Origin: Planctomycetia bacterium
Lineage (GTDB): Bacteria > Planctomycetota > Planctomycetia > Pirellulales > Thermoguttaceae
NCBI GenBank assembly: GCA_030535245.1
Contig: JAUNBJ010000001.1
Span: 1 to 64,000, forward strand
Length of the DNA: 64,000 nucleotides
Direction of reading: 5' to 3'
Each line of letters opens with the position of its first letter. Positions within the stretch are counted from its first letter, which is position 1. The notes under the pieces were generated by a model. That model worked only from the letters and a program-made list of their open reading frames with translations. It ran no database searches and was not told the origin of the DNA. Positions 51,181-59,183 of this stretch are shown in pieces. The translations under genes were made by a program, and so were the position numbers.

Positions 51181-51195
51181 TGGTTTTCAGCATCT

Positions 51196-51230
51196 GGAGA
51201 GGAACCTCTTTTTCAGAAGGGTTCCTCTCC
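51196..51230. repeat. GGAGGAACC hairpin repeat, copy 2
   Basis: GGAGAGGAACC pairs with GGTTCCTCTCC around a 13-nt loop containing TTTTTCAGAAG. It corresponds to the hairpin at 18278-18316. It lies between the convergent SDR and GHL10-like genes and may help terminate both. Confidence 0.75.
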
Positions 51231-51255
51231 AAAGGTTGACGTGTTGCGGGTTCCC

Positions 51256-52770
51256 TCAGTGCACGTCCATCTCCAGCCAGACGATCTCCTGCGTCGCGCC
51301 GGCGTCCTGGGAAATCCGTACCGTGTTGATTCCATCCTGTGCGGCAGAAAGCGGGAAGGAGAAGCGAATCGCACGGTCTGCCGACGCGTAACGTATCGGC
51401 GAGTTTTCTTCCGTTTGCCCCGTGGCGGGCACCCCGTTGAGCGTCGCCGAGAATTTCGCGTCGGAAGGTGTCGCTTTGCCCTGGAATGCCGCGACGACCG
51501 AGAGGGTTCCGGATGCCGGTTTTTTTCCAAACTGCACCGTAATTTCACATGGCGCGTCGAGTTTTCGCGGGAGTTGTTTCCCGTAGCTCATCCCTTCCCG
51601 GATTGCCATGTAGTCGTGATACGTCACCACATGACGCCGTGGCCGACGCAGCACGTCTTCCGGGTCCAGCCCTTCTGCCGCCGCACGTTCCAGCAACTTC
51701 GGCATGTACGGCAGGTTGAACAGATAGAGTGCATCGGCTCCGTTGTACCACGCGTTGGCAGCCCAGCCGTTGTACATCGCCCAATCCATTTCCCGACGTC
51801 CCCCCGTGCCGGAAGCCGCCCCGTTGTCGGTTCCCGCCAGCACCGGGATTTTCTCCGCCAGCGGCCCCAGCTCCTTTTTCCATTCCACCAGCGGCATGTC
51901 GAAGTCTGCCGTGCTGAAGAAGCAGGACGCGACGATCTGGTCGATCAATCCCTCTTTAGCCCACTTTACGGCGTCCATCCCCAGCGCCCGCGACGCCTCC
52001 GGATCGACCGGAACGCGCACCGAGATACGAATCGCATGCCCCCGTTTGGTTTCCCATTCCCTGGCCGCTTTCCGGACTTCCCGGACAAATTCGGTCAGGT
52101 ATTTTCCCTCCTCACGTTCGTGATTCGGTGTCAAATGGAGGCAGAACCGCATCCAATCCAGCTCCAGTCCATCGACGTCGTACCGTTCCAAAAGTTCCCG
52201 CGCGACCGCCAGATGAAAATCCCGCGTCTCCTTTTTGGCATAGTTGAACGCACAGTCCGTCCAGTTCCGTCGGTTGCACGTGGGCACACGCCACAGTTCC
52301 GGGTGCTCCCGCCAAAAATTCATGTTACGAAAATAGCGGATGTTGTCGCAAAAATGAACGTCGTTCATCCGCATGGTCAGCCACGGCGAGACTCCGATTT
52401 TGCGGCATTCGTCCGTCCAGACGGTGTACGGGTCGATTCCCCGATCTCGCAGCGACCGGCAATTCGACGTCCAGTATTTTCCATCCGTCCCCTGCCCGTA
52501 GTCGATTTCCATCCCAGGAATGTCGGCCCAGATCGGTTCCACGACCTTGGAATCGTAGCTGGCTCGCTGTCCCTGCGGGCACATGAAGAAATGCGTCACC
52601 CGCGAGTTTTTGAACTGCCCGACGTACGCACGCAGGTCGGCCTCGTTCATGAATTTGGGGTCACGTTTGAAGTAGTGGTCGTTGTCCTCGTTAATGGCCA
52701 GCATTTTCGGCGTTTGTGCGTACAGGGCCGTTCCCAGAACGACCATCCACAAAAGAATCCATCGGTTCAT
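51256..52770 (-). CDS. Secreted GHL10-like putative glycosidase
   Basis: A 504-residue exported protein with a signal peptide (residues 1-18, ending TALYAQ). It has a TIM-barrel texture: TRMNDVHFCDN preceded by GVSPWLTM, an acidic strand end DGLELDWMRFCLHL near residue 200, and VLAGTDNGAASG near 310. A C-terminal beta domain (about 405-504) resembles a small carbohydrate-binding module. The plan is that of glycosyl-hydrolase-like 10 (GHL10/DUF187-type) proteins, whose substrates are mostly unknown. The acidic strand end is the best candidate catalytic site. GAGGAG precedes the ATG. It is the last gene after the U32 and small exported-protein genes. Confidence 0.75.
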   Translation of the reverse strand: MNRWILLWMVVLGTALYAQTPKMLAINEDNDHYFKRDPKFMNEADLRAYVGQFKNSRVTHFFMCPQGQRASYDSKVVEPIWADIPGMEIDYGQGTDGKYWTSNCRSLRDRGIDPYTVWTDECRKIGVSPWLTMRMNDVHFCDNIRYFRNMNFWREHPELWRVPTCNRRNWTDCAFNYAKKETRDFHLAVARELLERYDVDGLELDWMRFCLHLTPNHEREEGKYLTEFVREVRKAAREWETKRGHAIRISVRVPVDPEASRALGMDAVKWAKEGLIDQIVASCFFSTADFDMPLVEWKKELGPLAEKIPVLAGTDNGAASGTGGRREMDWAMYNGWAANAWYNGADALYLFNLPYMPKLLERAAAEGLDPEDVLRRPRRHVVTYHDYMAIREGMSYGKQLPRKLDAPCEITVQFGKKPASGTLSVVAAFQGKATPSDAKFSATLNGVPATGQTEENSPIRYASADRAIRFSFPLSAAQDGINTVRISQDAGATQEIVWLEMDVH

Positions 52771-52823
52771 CGTTTCTCCTCAAAAAATTTTCCAAAAACC
52801 ACACACACTCCACATACAATAAA

Positions 52824-53516
52824 TCAAAAAGGGTGGGGGAGCGTCACGGTTTTTCCGCCCCGCCGGACAAAACGCTCCAGCGTCCGTACCGCTTCCTTTC
52901 GCGTGAATCGAAAATCAGGGGAAATCCACACCTCGGCATACTCCATCGGGCCGATTCCCAGCGTGGTCTGCTCCCGGCAATCCACCGTCGCACGTTCCAG
53001 CATGGTTTCCGTCACGAAATCGGCATCGAAATCGGCATCGGGGATTTTCACGAACGTACCGGACAGGACGCACACCCGGTTTTTCGACGGAACAAACCCC
53101 TTCACGTGATTCACGCTGGCCGCGACAAGTTCCGCCTGTGGCGATCCGTCCGACACGATTTCCAGCCCCCAAAACGCGTCGTCCAGAAAAAATCCCAACG
53201 GCACGCCCGGCTGAATCCGAACCACAAAACGAAACGGTTCGTTCCGTTCCAGGCACGCTTTCCGTTCGGGGAGCAGCGTCTGTTCGTGAAAATGCTCCTG
53301 AATCGTCTGATTCACATCGAACCGGAGCTTCGCGTCGGTCGCCAGTTCCGCCAGTTTCCCCTCCAGCCGATACCCGCGACGCATGGAAAAACGGCTCTGG
53401 AACGCTGCGGTTTTCACGCACTCCGGAACGTTTTGCGAGGTCGCGTATTCCGGACTGGAAAACTCGGCGGCAAACAGGGAAACCACACAACTGAGCCAAC
53501 AGAAAAAAGAACGCAT
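52824..53516 (-). CDS. Exported protein of unknown function
   Basis: A 230-residue protein with a signal peptide (residues 1-16, ending VSLFAAE). I recognise no family. The rest is mixed alpha/beta, with a Phe/Arg/Thr-rich C-terminus and few cysteines. Its ATG shares one base with the TAA of the upstream U32 gene (TAATG), so translation is probably coupled, and AAAGGAATTTT lies upstream. The frame stays open far upstream to 54089 through the U32 gene, but that is a shadow. It sits 53 bp before the GHL10-like gene, suggesting a three-gene operon. Confidence 0.72.
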   Translation of the reverse strand: MRSFFCWLSCVVSLFAAEFSSPEYATSQNVPECVKTAAFQSRFSMRRGYRLEGKLAELATDAKLRFDVNQTIQEHFHEQTLLPERKACLERNEPFRFVVRIQPGVPLGFFLDDAFWGLEIVSDGSPQAELVAASVNHVKGFVPSKNRVCVLSGTFVKIPDADFDADFVTETMLERATVDCREQTTLGIGPMEYAEVWISPDFRFTRKEAVRTLERFVRRGGKTVTLPHPF

Positions 53517-55684
53517 TAAAAAATTCCTTTCGTGTAACCGTAGGAAAACGGATGCCCCGCACGCCCCGCCAGAATCGCCCGAATCTGCTCCGGCGTCTCC
53601 AGCGTGAAATCGTAGCGAATCTCGGCAAATCCGTTCTGTTCCGCGAGATAGTCCGTCAGGTTCATCGGCGTTGCGTAAAATACCCGGCTCCCGGTGGGGG
53701 ATTCGCGAAGCGCCACGAATCGCCGTCCGTCCTGATTTTCCAGTTCCACCTGCGGCGTGGTAAAGAGCGTTTTCCGGGTGAACATGCCGAAAAGGTGCCC
53801 GTACACGACCAGCCCCAGCCGCCCATTTTTCAGCTTCCGAACCGTCTCCCGCGACAGCTCCGGCGACAGGTAAATCACCTCGGCATTCGGGAAAACATGC
53901 TCGTAAAACGCCTGCGTCCGCCTGTTCGCGACGTTGAACATCCAGTCCAACGCGTATGGCGTTCCCGCTTCCTCCAACATCACCGCATCGTGCAAAGAGC
54001 CAGCCAGAGGAGCGAACGCGAACGGTTCCGGTTCGGGCCTGGCAAACCACACGGGGGGCGACAGACGGTAAATCTTCTCCACGCCGCACTCCCGGCAGAC
54101 TTCCGCCTGCGCCGCCGTCCGCACCGCACAGGCCCGAACGGGAGGCGACGTTTTCGGAATGTACTTCGGCGGTGTCCAGGGGGCCACGGTGCCTGACGTG
54201 TCGCGAGAAACCGCCTCCACCGTCTCCAAAAGCTGCGCGACCGCCTCCTGCCGCAGCCGATTGAGCACGGAACGAGGCACGAATACGTTTGCGTCGAACA
54301 CGATTTTCGTCCGCTCCTTGTCAAGTCGGAACGGCGTCTGACCGAACCGATCCAACGCGTCGAACAGGGAGTCCCACGTGTTCTGAAATTTCTCCGAAAC
54401 CCCCGGCACCTCCTGGGAGGTCGCCATTCCCCTTTTGCCGTTCCAGACCAGCTCCAACGTCAACGGACGCCCCACGTTCGCCACCAGGCAAGCCTCCACC
54501 ACGCTGTACCGACGGGTCGTTTTGATCTCCGTTTCCAGCGACTTGTTCAATGCGTAATCGAACGTCTTGTAAACCCACGCCGCCCCCTTGGGAACGTACG
54601 TGTCAAAATGCACCACGTCCCCCTTTTCCGCCGACGGCACCGTCTGCCCCGTCCGCGACCGGACGATTCGGCTCACGTTGGTTCCGTCGATTTTCTGAAG
54701 CTGCGGGTCCAGAAACACCACGCCGTCGCCATGCCGCACGGCGTCGGTCAATAAAATCCCCTCACGCACCACTTTCCCCAACGGCACCCCCCACGACGCC
54801 GAAAATGCCGGATTCAGAAAATCGGGGTCTGGCTCGTAAACGTACCCCTTGGCGTATCCCCGGTTGAACAGCTTCGCAATCCGATTCGGCCGGGCGTTGC
54901 CATCCAGCAGGCTTCGGTAGTACCGCACCGCTTCGAACACGTACTCCGGCGACTTCATCCGCCCTTCCAGCTTGATCACATCGACGCCGATCTCCTCGAA
55001 ACGCCGAATCTCGTCCGCCTCCTGCCACTGGTCTTTCGACGATAGGAAAAACCCGGTCTCCCCGGTTTCCAGATTCCGGTATTTCTGGCGGCAGGGCTGC
55101 GTACACATCCCCCGATTCCCGCTGCGTCCCCCCAGGAAACTGGAGAGATAACACTTTCCCGAACAGGCGATACATAGCGCCCCCGACGCGAACACCTCGA
55201 TTTCCGCCCGAACCGCTCGACGGATTTTTGCGATTTCCGAAAACGAAAGCTCGCGGGCCAAAACCAGCCGGGTGAACCCCTGCCGTTCCGCCCAGATCGC
55301 CTCCTCCGGCGTGGCCAGGGAAAGCTGCGTTGAGGCATGCACGTGCCAGTCGGGAAAATTTTCCCGCAGCATCTCCGCGAAGCCCAAATCCTGCACGATT
55401 ACCGCATCCACCCCCGCCCGGTAGAGTTGCGAAAGCGTAGGGGAAAGCGCCGTCATTTCAGCGTCCGACAGGAGGGTGTTGAGCGTCACGTTCACCTTCA
55501 CGCCGTACCGGTGCGCTTCCGTCGTCGCTTCGCAGTAGGCGTCCACCGAAAAGTTCTTCGCAAACCGCCGCGCTCCGAAACCGGAAATCCCCATGTACAC
55601 TTCATCGGCCCCCGCGCGAAGGGCGGCGTCCATGCAGTCCCGGTTCCCTGCCGGTGCCATGATTCGTAACATTTTTTCATCCAT
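53516..55684 (-). CDS. Peptidase U32/DUF3656 family protein (RlhA-like)
   Basis: A 722-residue protein. The N-terminal U32 domain (residues 7-300) starts LRIMAPAGNRDCMDAALRAGADEVYMG and carries five clustered cysteines (Cys171, Cys174, Cys178, Cys194, Cys198), proposed to bind an Fe-S cluster. A collagenase-associated DUF3656 part follows. In E. coli the homologue RlhA hydroxylates C2501 of 23S rRNA; other U32 members act on tRNA or in quinone hydroxylation, so an RNA-hydroxylation role is the best guess. ATG 55684 is preferred; another is at 55672. It overlaps the next gene by one base. Confidence 0.88.
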   Translation of the reverse strand: MDEKMLRIMAPAGNRDCMDAALRAGADEVYMGISGFGARRFAKNFSVDAYCEATTEAHRYGVKVNVTLNTLLSDAEMTALSPTLSQLYRAGVDAVIVQDLGFAEMLRENFPDWHVHASTQLSLATPEEAIWAERQGFTRLVLARELSFSEIAKIRRAVRAEIEVFASGALCIACSGKCYLSSFLGGRSGNRGMCTQPCRQKYRNLETGETGFFLSSKDQWQEADEIRRFEEIGVDVIKLEGRMKSPEYVFEAVRYYRSLLDGNARPNRIAKLFNRGYAKGYVYEPDPDFLNPAFSASWGVPLGKVVREGILLTDAVRHGDGVVFLDPQLQKIDGTNVSRIVRSRTGQTVPSAEKGDVVHFDTYVPKGAAWVYKTFDYALNKSLETEIKTTRRYSVVEACLVANVGRPLTLELVWNGKRGMATSQEVPGVSEKFQNTWDSLFDALDRFGQTPFRLDKERTKIVFDANVFVPRSVLNRLRQEAVAQLLETVEAVSRDTSGTVAPWTPPKYIPKTSPPVRACAVRTAAQAEVCRECGVEKIYRLSPPVWFARPEPEPFAFAPLAGSLHDAVMLEEAGTPYALDWMFNVANRRTQAFYEHVFPNAEVIYLSPELSRETVRKLKNGRLGLVVYGHLFGMFTRKTLFTTPQVELENQDGRRFVALRESPTGSRVFYATPMNLTDYLAEQNGFAEIRYDFTLETPEQIRAILAGRAGHPFSYGYTKGIF

Positions 55685-55840
55685 CTTTCCAAAATTGCCT
55701 GCCAAAGAACCCCATTCTACCGGAAATTGGAATTTTTTGACAGGGGCGGGTTTCCTTTCGGGCGGTGAAATGGTAGAATTTCGGTTAACGGATAAAAAAT
55801 TTCCCTTCCTTTACTTTTGTCTTTTGCAGGAGTGTATTCC

Positions 55841-57124
55841 ATGAAACGACGTGACATGCTGAAAACGACCGCGGCCCTGGGGCTGTTTCTTCCGGGGATT
55901 TCCGGACTGGCCAGGGGCGAGGATTCCCCCAATGAACGACTGAACGTCGCGTTGGTGGGGCTGGGCAATCAGGGCGGATACCAGGTAAACGGCCTGAAAA
56001 GCCAGAACTACGTGGCGTTGTGCGACTGCGATGAACGGATGGGTGGCAAGGTTTTTGAAGCCTACCCCGACGCTAAAAAATATTTCGACTACCGCAAAAT
56101 GTTCGACGAGATGGCAAACCAGATCGATGCCGTGGCGGTCAGCACGCCGGATCACTCGCATTTTCACCCCGCGTTTACGGCACTGTCGCTGAACAAGCAC
56201 CTCTATCTGGAAAAGCCGATGGCGCACTCGGTCAGCGAATGCCGCATTTTGACGGAGCTTGCACGTGAAAAGAAGCGGGCCACGCAGTTGGGAATGCAAC
56301 GGCACGCCAATCCTGGAATGCGACGTATCGTCGAAGCGGTGAAAAGCGGCGTGATCGGCGACGTGACCGACGTTTACGTCTGGATCAACTCCAGCCGCGG
56401 AATGCCCGAACCGTTGCCATTCGAGCCGGCTCCCGAAGGGGTTCACTGGGACGTCTGGGTGGGGCCTGCTCCGTTCCGGGAGTTTTCGTCCGGACTTTGC
56501 CCGTACAAGTGGCGTTTCTGGTGGGATTACGGCACGGGGGAAACCGGGAACTGGTGCTGCCACAACATGGACATGGCGTTTTGGGCACTCGATTTGACGT
56601 ATCCTGAGTTTGTCAGCGCCACCGGCCCCGAACGCGACGCCGAGCGAACGCCCCAGGCGTTGGAATCCGTCCTGAAATTCCCCGCTCACGGCAATCGCAA
56701 AGCTGTCACCATGCACTGGGGCCAGGGAATGCCGGAGTATGCGAAAAACTTCGCCAGGGAATCGGGACTCAAGCTGGGGAATACGCTGTTCGTCGGCACG
56801 CGGGGAACCCTTTCCTGCGACTACAGTCGTTTCGACCTCTGGCCATCCGACACGTTTTCGCAGTGGCAGGCACCGGAACCGACGATCCCCAACTCGCCCG
56901 GTTTCCATCGGGAATGGATCGACGCCTGCAAGGGGGGAACCCCGGCATCCTGCAATTTCGATTACAGTGGTAAAATCGCCGAGGCAGGTTTGCTGGCCAA
57001 TGCCGCTTACCGGATTGGCGCGAAGGAGGGGATTCGCTGGAACGCCGAAACCCTCCGTTCCCCCGACACGACGGAAATCGACGCCTACACCTACCCGACG
57101 TATCGGAAAGGTTGGGAAATCTGA
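55841..57124 (+). CDS. Tat-exported Gfo/Idh/MocA family oxidoreductase, second copy
   Basis: A 427-residue relative of the enzyme at 22597-23955. The twin-arginine signal is MKRRDMLKTTAALGLFLPG. The Rossmann motif is ALVGLGNQGGYQ near residue 38, the family lysine is in EKPMAH, and GETGNWCCHNMDMAFWALD carries the substrate-region histidine. The C-terminus ends TYPTYRKGWEI, much like the other copy. TGCAGGAGTG precedes ATG 55841. The following comF start lies 6 bp after the stop, so transcription may continue into it. The sugar substrate is unknown. Confidence 0.88.
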   Translation: MKRRDMLKTTAALGLFLPGISGLARGEDSPNERLNVALVGLGNQGGYQVNGLKSQNYVALCDCDERMGGKVFEAYPDAKKYFDYRKMFDEMANQIDAVAVSTPDHSHFHPAFTALSLNKHLYLEKPMAHSVSECRILTELAREKKRATQLGMQRHANPGMRRIVEAVKSGVIGDVTDVYVWINSSRGMPEPLPFEPAPEGVHWDVWVGPAPFREFSSGLCPYKWRFWWDYGTGETGNWCCHNMDMAFWALDLTYPEFVSATGPERDAERTPQALESVLKFPAHGNRKAVTMHWGQGMPEYAKNFARESGLKLGNTLFVGTRGTLSCDYSRFDLWPSDTFSQWQAPEPTIPNSPGFHREWIDACKGGTPASCNFDYSGKIAEAGLLANAAYRIGAKEGIRWNAETLRSPDTTEIDAYTYPTYRKGWEI

Positions 57125-57129
57125 GCGGA

Positions 57130-57903
57130 ATGATTTCCTGGGTCGAGCGACTGATGTTTCCGCCGCGCTGCGTTTTTTGCGGGGATATTTTGGACTTGCG
57201 GGAAGATGAGGCGGTGCGGCAAACCCCGGAAGGGCGGCGTTTTTTCACGGAAATACCGCTCTGCGGGGCATGTCAGGATGCGTTGGCTCAGGAGACGTTT
57301 TCGGGGTGCCGGTACTGCGGAACGTTTTTCGACACGGGATATTTTTCGGAAAATCGGTGTCGGTATTGCGATCGGCAGGAACTGTTTTTCGACCGCGTGA
57401 TTCCGTTTGGAAAATACGTAAACGACCTGCGGGACGTGGTGCTGGAAATGAAAAAGCGGGGTCGGGAACCGTTGGCGCGGGCCATGGGGATGCTGATGTT
57501 TCGGTATCGTGGCGGGATGTTGCAGCGGTTGAAGGCCGACGTGGTGATTCCCATGCCGATGCACTGGTTTTACCGACGTGTTCGTGGGATAAACAGTCCG
57601 GAGATTCTGGCGGAGACGCTGGCGGAAAAGCTGGGGTTGCCGGTGGATGCAGCGCAGGTGGGGTGTCGTCGAACGACGCTTTCGCAAAGGAGCGTTCCGA
57701 TGGAAAAGCGGTGGGCGAACGTGGAGGGGGTGTTCGTAGCACGTTCCCGAAACACGATGGGGAAACGGGCGCTGATCGTGGACGACGTTTTAACGACCGG
57801 GGCGACGTGCAATGCGTTGGCTCGATTATTGAAGAAGGAATTGGGTTTTTCATTTGTCGCCGTAGCGATTTTGGCACGGGCGAAAGGAAAGACGAACGCA
57901 TGA
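57130..57903 (+). CDS. ComF family phosphoribosyltransferase-like protein
   Basis: A 257-residue protein of the ComF family, associated with DNA uptake in competent bacteria. A zinc-ribbon part has Cys14, Cys17 and further CGAC, CRYCG and CRYC pairs (up to about residue 80). The C-terminal phosphoribosyltransferase-type domain has ALIVDDVLTTGATC with the PRPP-site pair Asp218-Asp219. The ATG follows the Gfo/Idh/MocA gene by 6 bp. Its TGA overlaps the hemC start in an ATGA arrangement. The family is widespread in non-competent bacteria too, so competence is not implied. Confidence 0.9.
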   Translation: MISWVERLMFPPRCVFCGDILDLREDEAVRQTPEGRRFFTEIPLCGACQDALAQETFSGCRYCGTFFDTGYFSENRCRYCDRQELFFDRVIPFGKYVNDLRDVVLEMKKRGREPLARAMGMLMFRYRGGMLQRLKADVVIPMPMHWFYRRVRGINSPEILAETLAEKLGLPVDAAQVGCRRTTLSQRSVPMEKRWANVEGVFVARSRNTMGKRALIVDDVLTTGATCNALARLLKKELGFSFVAVAILARAKGKTNA

Positions 57904-58829
57904 AAACAATACGTATCGGAACGCGGGCCAGTCAGTTGGCTCAATGGCAGGCATACTGGTGTGCCAATCAGCTTAAAAAACAGGACATTCCGGTGGAGGT
58001 GGTGCTGATCACCACGTCGGGCGACCATCCGGATTCGTGGAATCAGCCGCTTCGCAGTACGCAGGGAATCTTCACGCGGGAAATTCAGCAGGCGTTGTTG
58101 GAGGATCGGATCGATCTGGCGGTACATAGTTTGAAAGACCTGCCGACCGACGCGGTTCCGGGGCTGGCGCTTTCGGCGGTACCGGAGCGTGGGCCGGTGG
58201 AGGATGTGCTGGTGGCGGGGGTGTCGTTTCGGGGGACGGTGCGTTCGCTGGACGACATTCCGGACGGAACGATTCTGGGGACGAGCAGTCTTCGGCGGAA
58301 GGCGCAGCTGTTGGCATTTGCGAAAGCGCAGGCGAAACTGTGGGAAATCCGCTCGGTGCGTGGGAATTTGAACACGCGGCTGAAAAAGTGCGACGATCGG
58401 GAGTACGACATTCTGGTTTTAGCGCGGGCGGGCCTGGAGCGGTTGGGATTGGAGGGGCGGATTACGGCGGTATTGCCTCCGTACCAGATGTATCCTGCGG
58501 TGGGTCAGGGGGCGTTGGGTTTGGAGACACGTTCGGACGACAAAGAAACCATTTCGATTTTGCGCACGTACTTGAATCATCCCGCGACGGAGTGGGCGGT
58601 AACGGCGGAGCGTGCGATGCTCAAGGCGTTGGACGGGGGGTGTGTAACTCCCATTGCGTGTTGGAGTCGTGGGACGGGGCTTCATGGTCGGGTGATTGCG
58701 GTGGATGGTCGGGAGGTGCTGGACGAGGAACTTTCGGGCGACGATCCCAGGCAGTTGGGGGAGCAGGTGGCGGAGCGTCTGATTCAGGAGGGGGCGGACA
58801 AGCTGATTCAGGAAGCACGCATGGCGTAA
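57900..58829 (+). CDS. hemC: Hydroxymethylbilane synthase (porphobilinogen deaminase)
   Basis: A 309-residue haem-pathway enzyme that joins four porphobilinogens into hydroxymethylbilane. It shows the family start IRIGTRASQLAQWQA, then LITTSGDH, HSLKDLPTD, LGTSSLRRKAQL with the substrate-binding arginines, and Cys248 in LDGGCVTPIAC, the dipyrromethane cofactor attachment. ATG 57900 overlaps the comF TGA (ATGA), with AAAGGAAAG upstream. Haem made here would serve the bd-like oxidase and cytochrome c among others. Other hem genes are not in the window. Confidence 0.96.
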   Translation: MKTIRIGTRASQLAQWQAYWCANQLKKQDIPVEVVLITTSGDHPDSWNQPLRSTQGIFTREIQQALLEDRIDLAVHSLKDLPTDAVPGLALSAVPERGPVEDVLVAGVSFRGTVRSLDDIPDGTILGTSSLRRKAQLLAFAKAQAKLWEIRSVRGNLNTRLKKCDDREYDILVLARAGLERLGLEGRITAVLPPYQMYPAVGQGALGLETRSDDKETISILRTYLNHPATEWAVTAERAMLKALDGGCVTPIACWSRGTGLHGRVIAVDGREVLDEELSGDDPRQLGEQVAERLIQEGADKLIQEARMA

Positions 58830-58864
58830 ATCTTGGAATTTCCAAAAAATTTTGGAAACACCTC

Positions 58865-58893
58865 TTTACAAACGGGAGGAATTTTGTTAATAT
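58865..58893 (+). promoter_or_regulatory. Sigma-70-type promoter of the small-protein-hrpA operon
   Basis: TTTACA at 58865-58870 and TAATAT at 58888-58893 with a 17-bp spacer. Just upstream (58839-58858) lies the inverted repeat TTTCCAAAA-AA-TTTTGGAAA, which could be an operator. Confidence 0.6.
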
Positions 58894-58958
58894 GGCTCCA
58901 ATGACAGAGGAAGTCGTTTTTTTCAATCCAACCCTATCAAGGAAGAAAAGGAACACAA

Positions 58959-59183
58959 ATGAATTTTTTTGACTGGATTCGTCAGGGCGTCAAGCGCTCT
59001 GTTCTGGAAGGTGTTGCGGACGCGGTGGATCATCTGGGAACGCCGGTCGAACAGGACAAAATTCGTGAACAGTTGCTTTCGTACGCTTCGGCCGACGCAC
59101 CGTCGGTGGACGTAATCGAATCGTCGCGTCCGATGCTTCGCAAGCGGCTTGGGCGTGGAATCACGATGGAAACCAATGAATAA
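58959..59183 (+). CDS. Small conserved-looking protein cotranslated with HrpA
   Basis: A 74-residue protein with no family I recognise. It is amphipathic and charged (MNFFDWIRQGVKRSVLEGVADAVDHLG at the start, quoted by its first ten and later residues only in positions 1-27), without a signal peptide or membrane helix. It has a strong ribosome site (AAAAGGAACACA), its own promoter and a 58-nt leader, and its last bases overlap the start of the RNA helicase gene (ATG 59176 lies before the TAA at 59181-59183). Such overlap implies coupled expression and possibly a partner or regulator of HrpA. A leader or spurious frame is possible, though the ribosome site and promoter argue against it. Confidence 0.65.
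   Translation: MNFFDWIRQGVKRSVLEGVADAVDHLGTPVEQDKIREQLLSYASADAPSVDVIESSRPMLRKRLGRGITMETNE

Noticed and set aside
51166-53109. 647-codon plus-strand frame
   Set aside because: It runs through repeats and antisense to two well-supported minus-strand genes; no ribosome site or known domain.
52824-54089. Longer version (421 codons) of the unknown exported protein
   Set aside because: The first 190 codons lie antiparallel in frame to nothing known and overlap the U32 gene on the same strand; the short form has a signal peptide and ribosome site.
55737-55779. TTGACA and TAGAAT upstream of the second Gfo/Idh/MocA gene as a promoter
   Set aside because: The two hexamers are about 31 bp apart, too far for sigma-70; a promoter may exist but is not supported by this pair.
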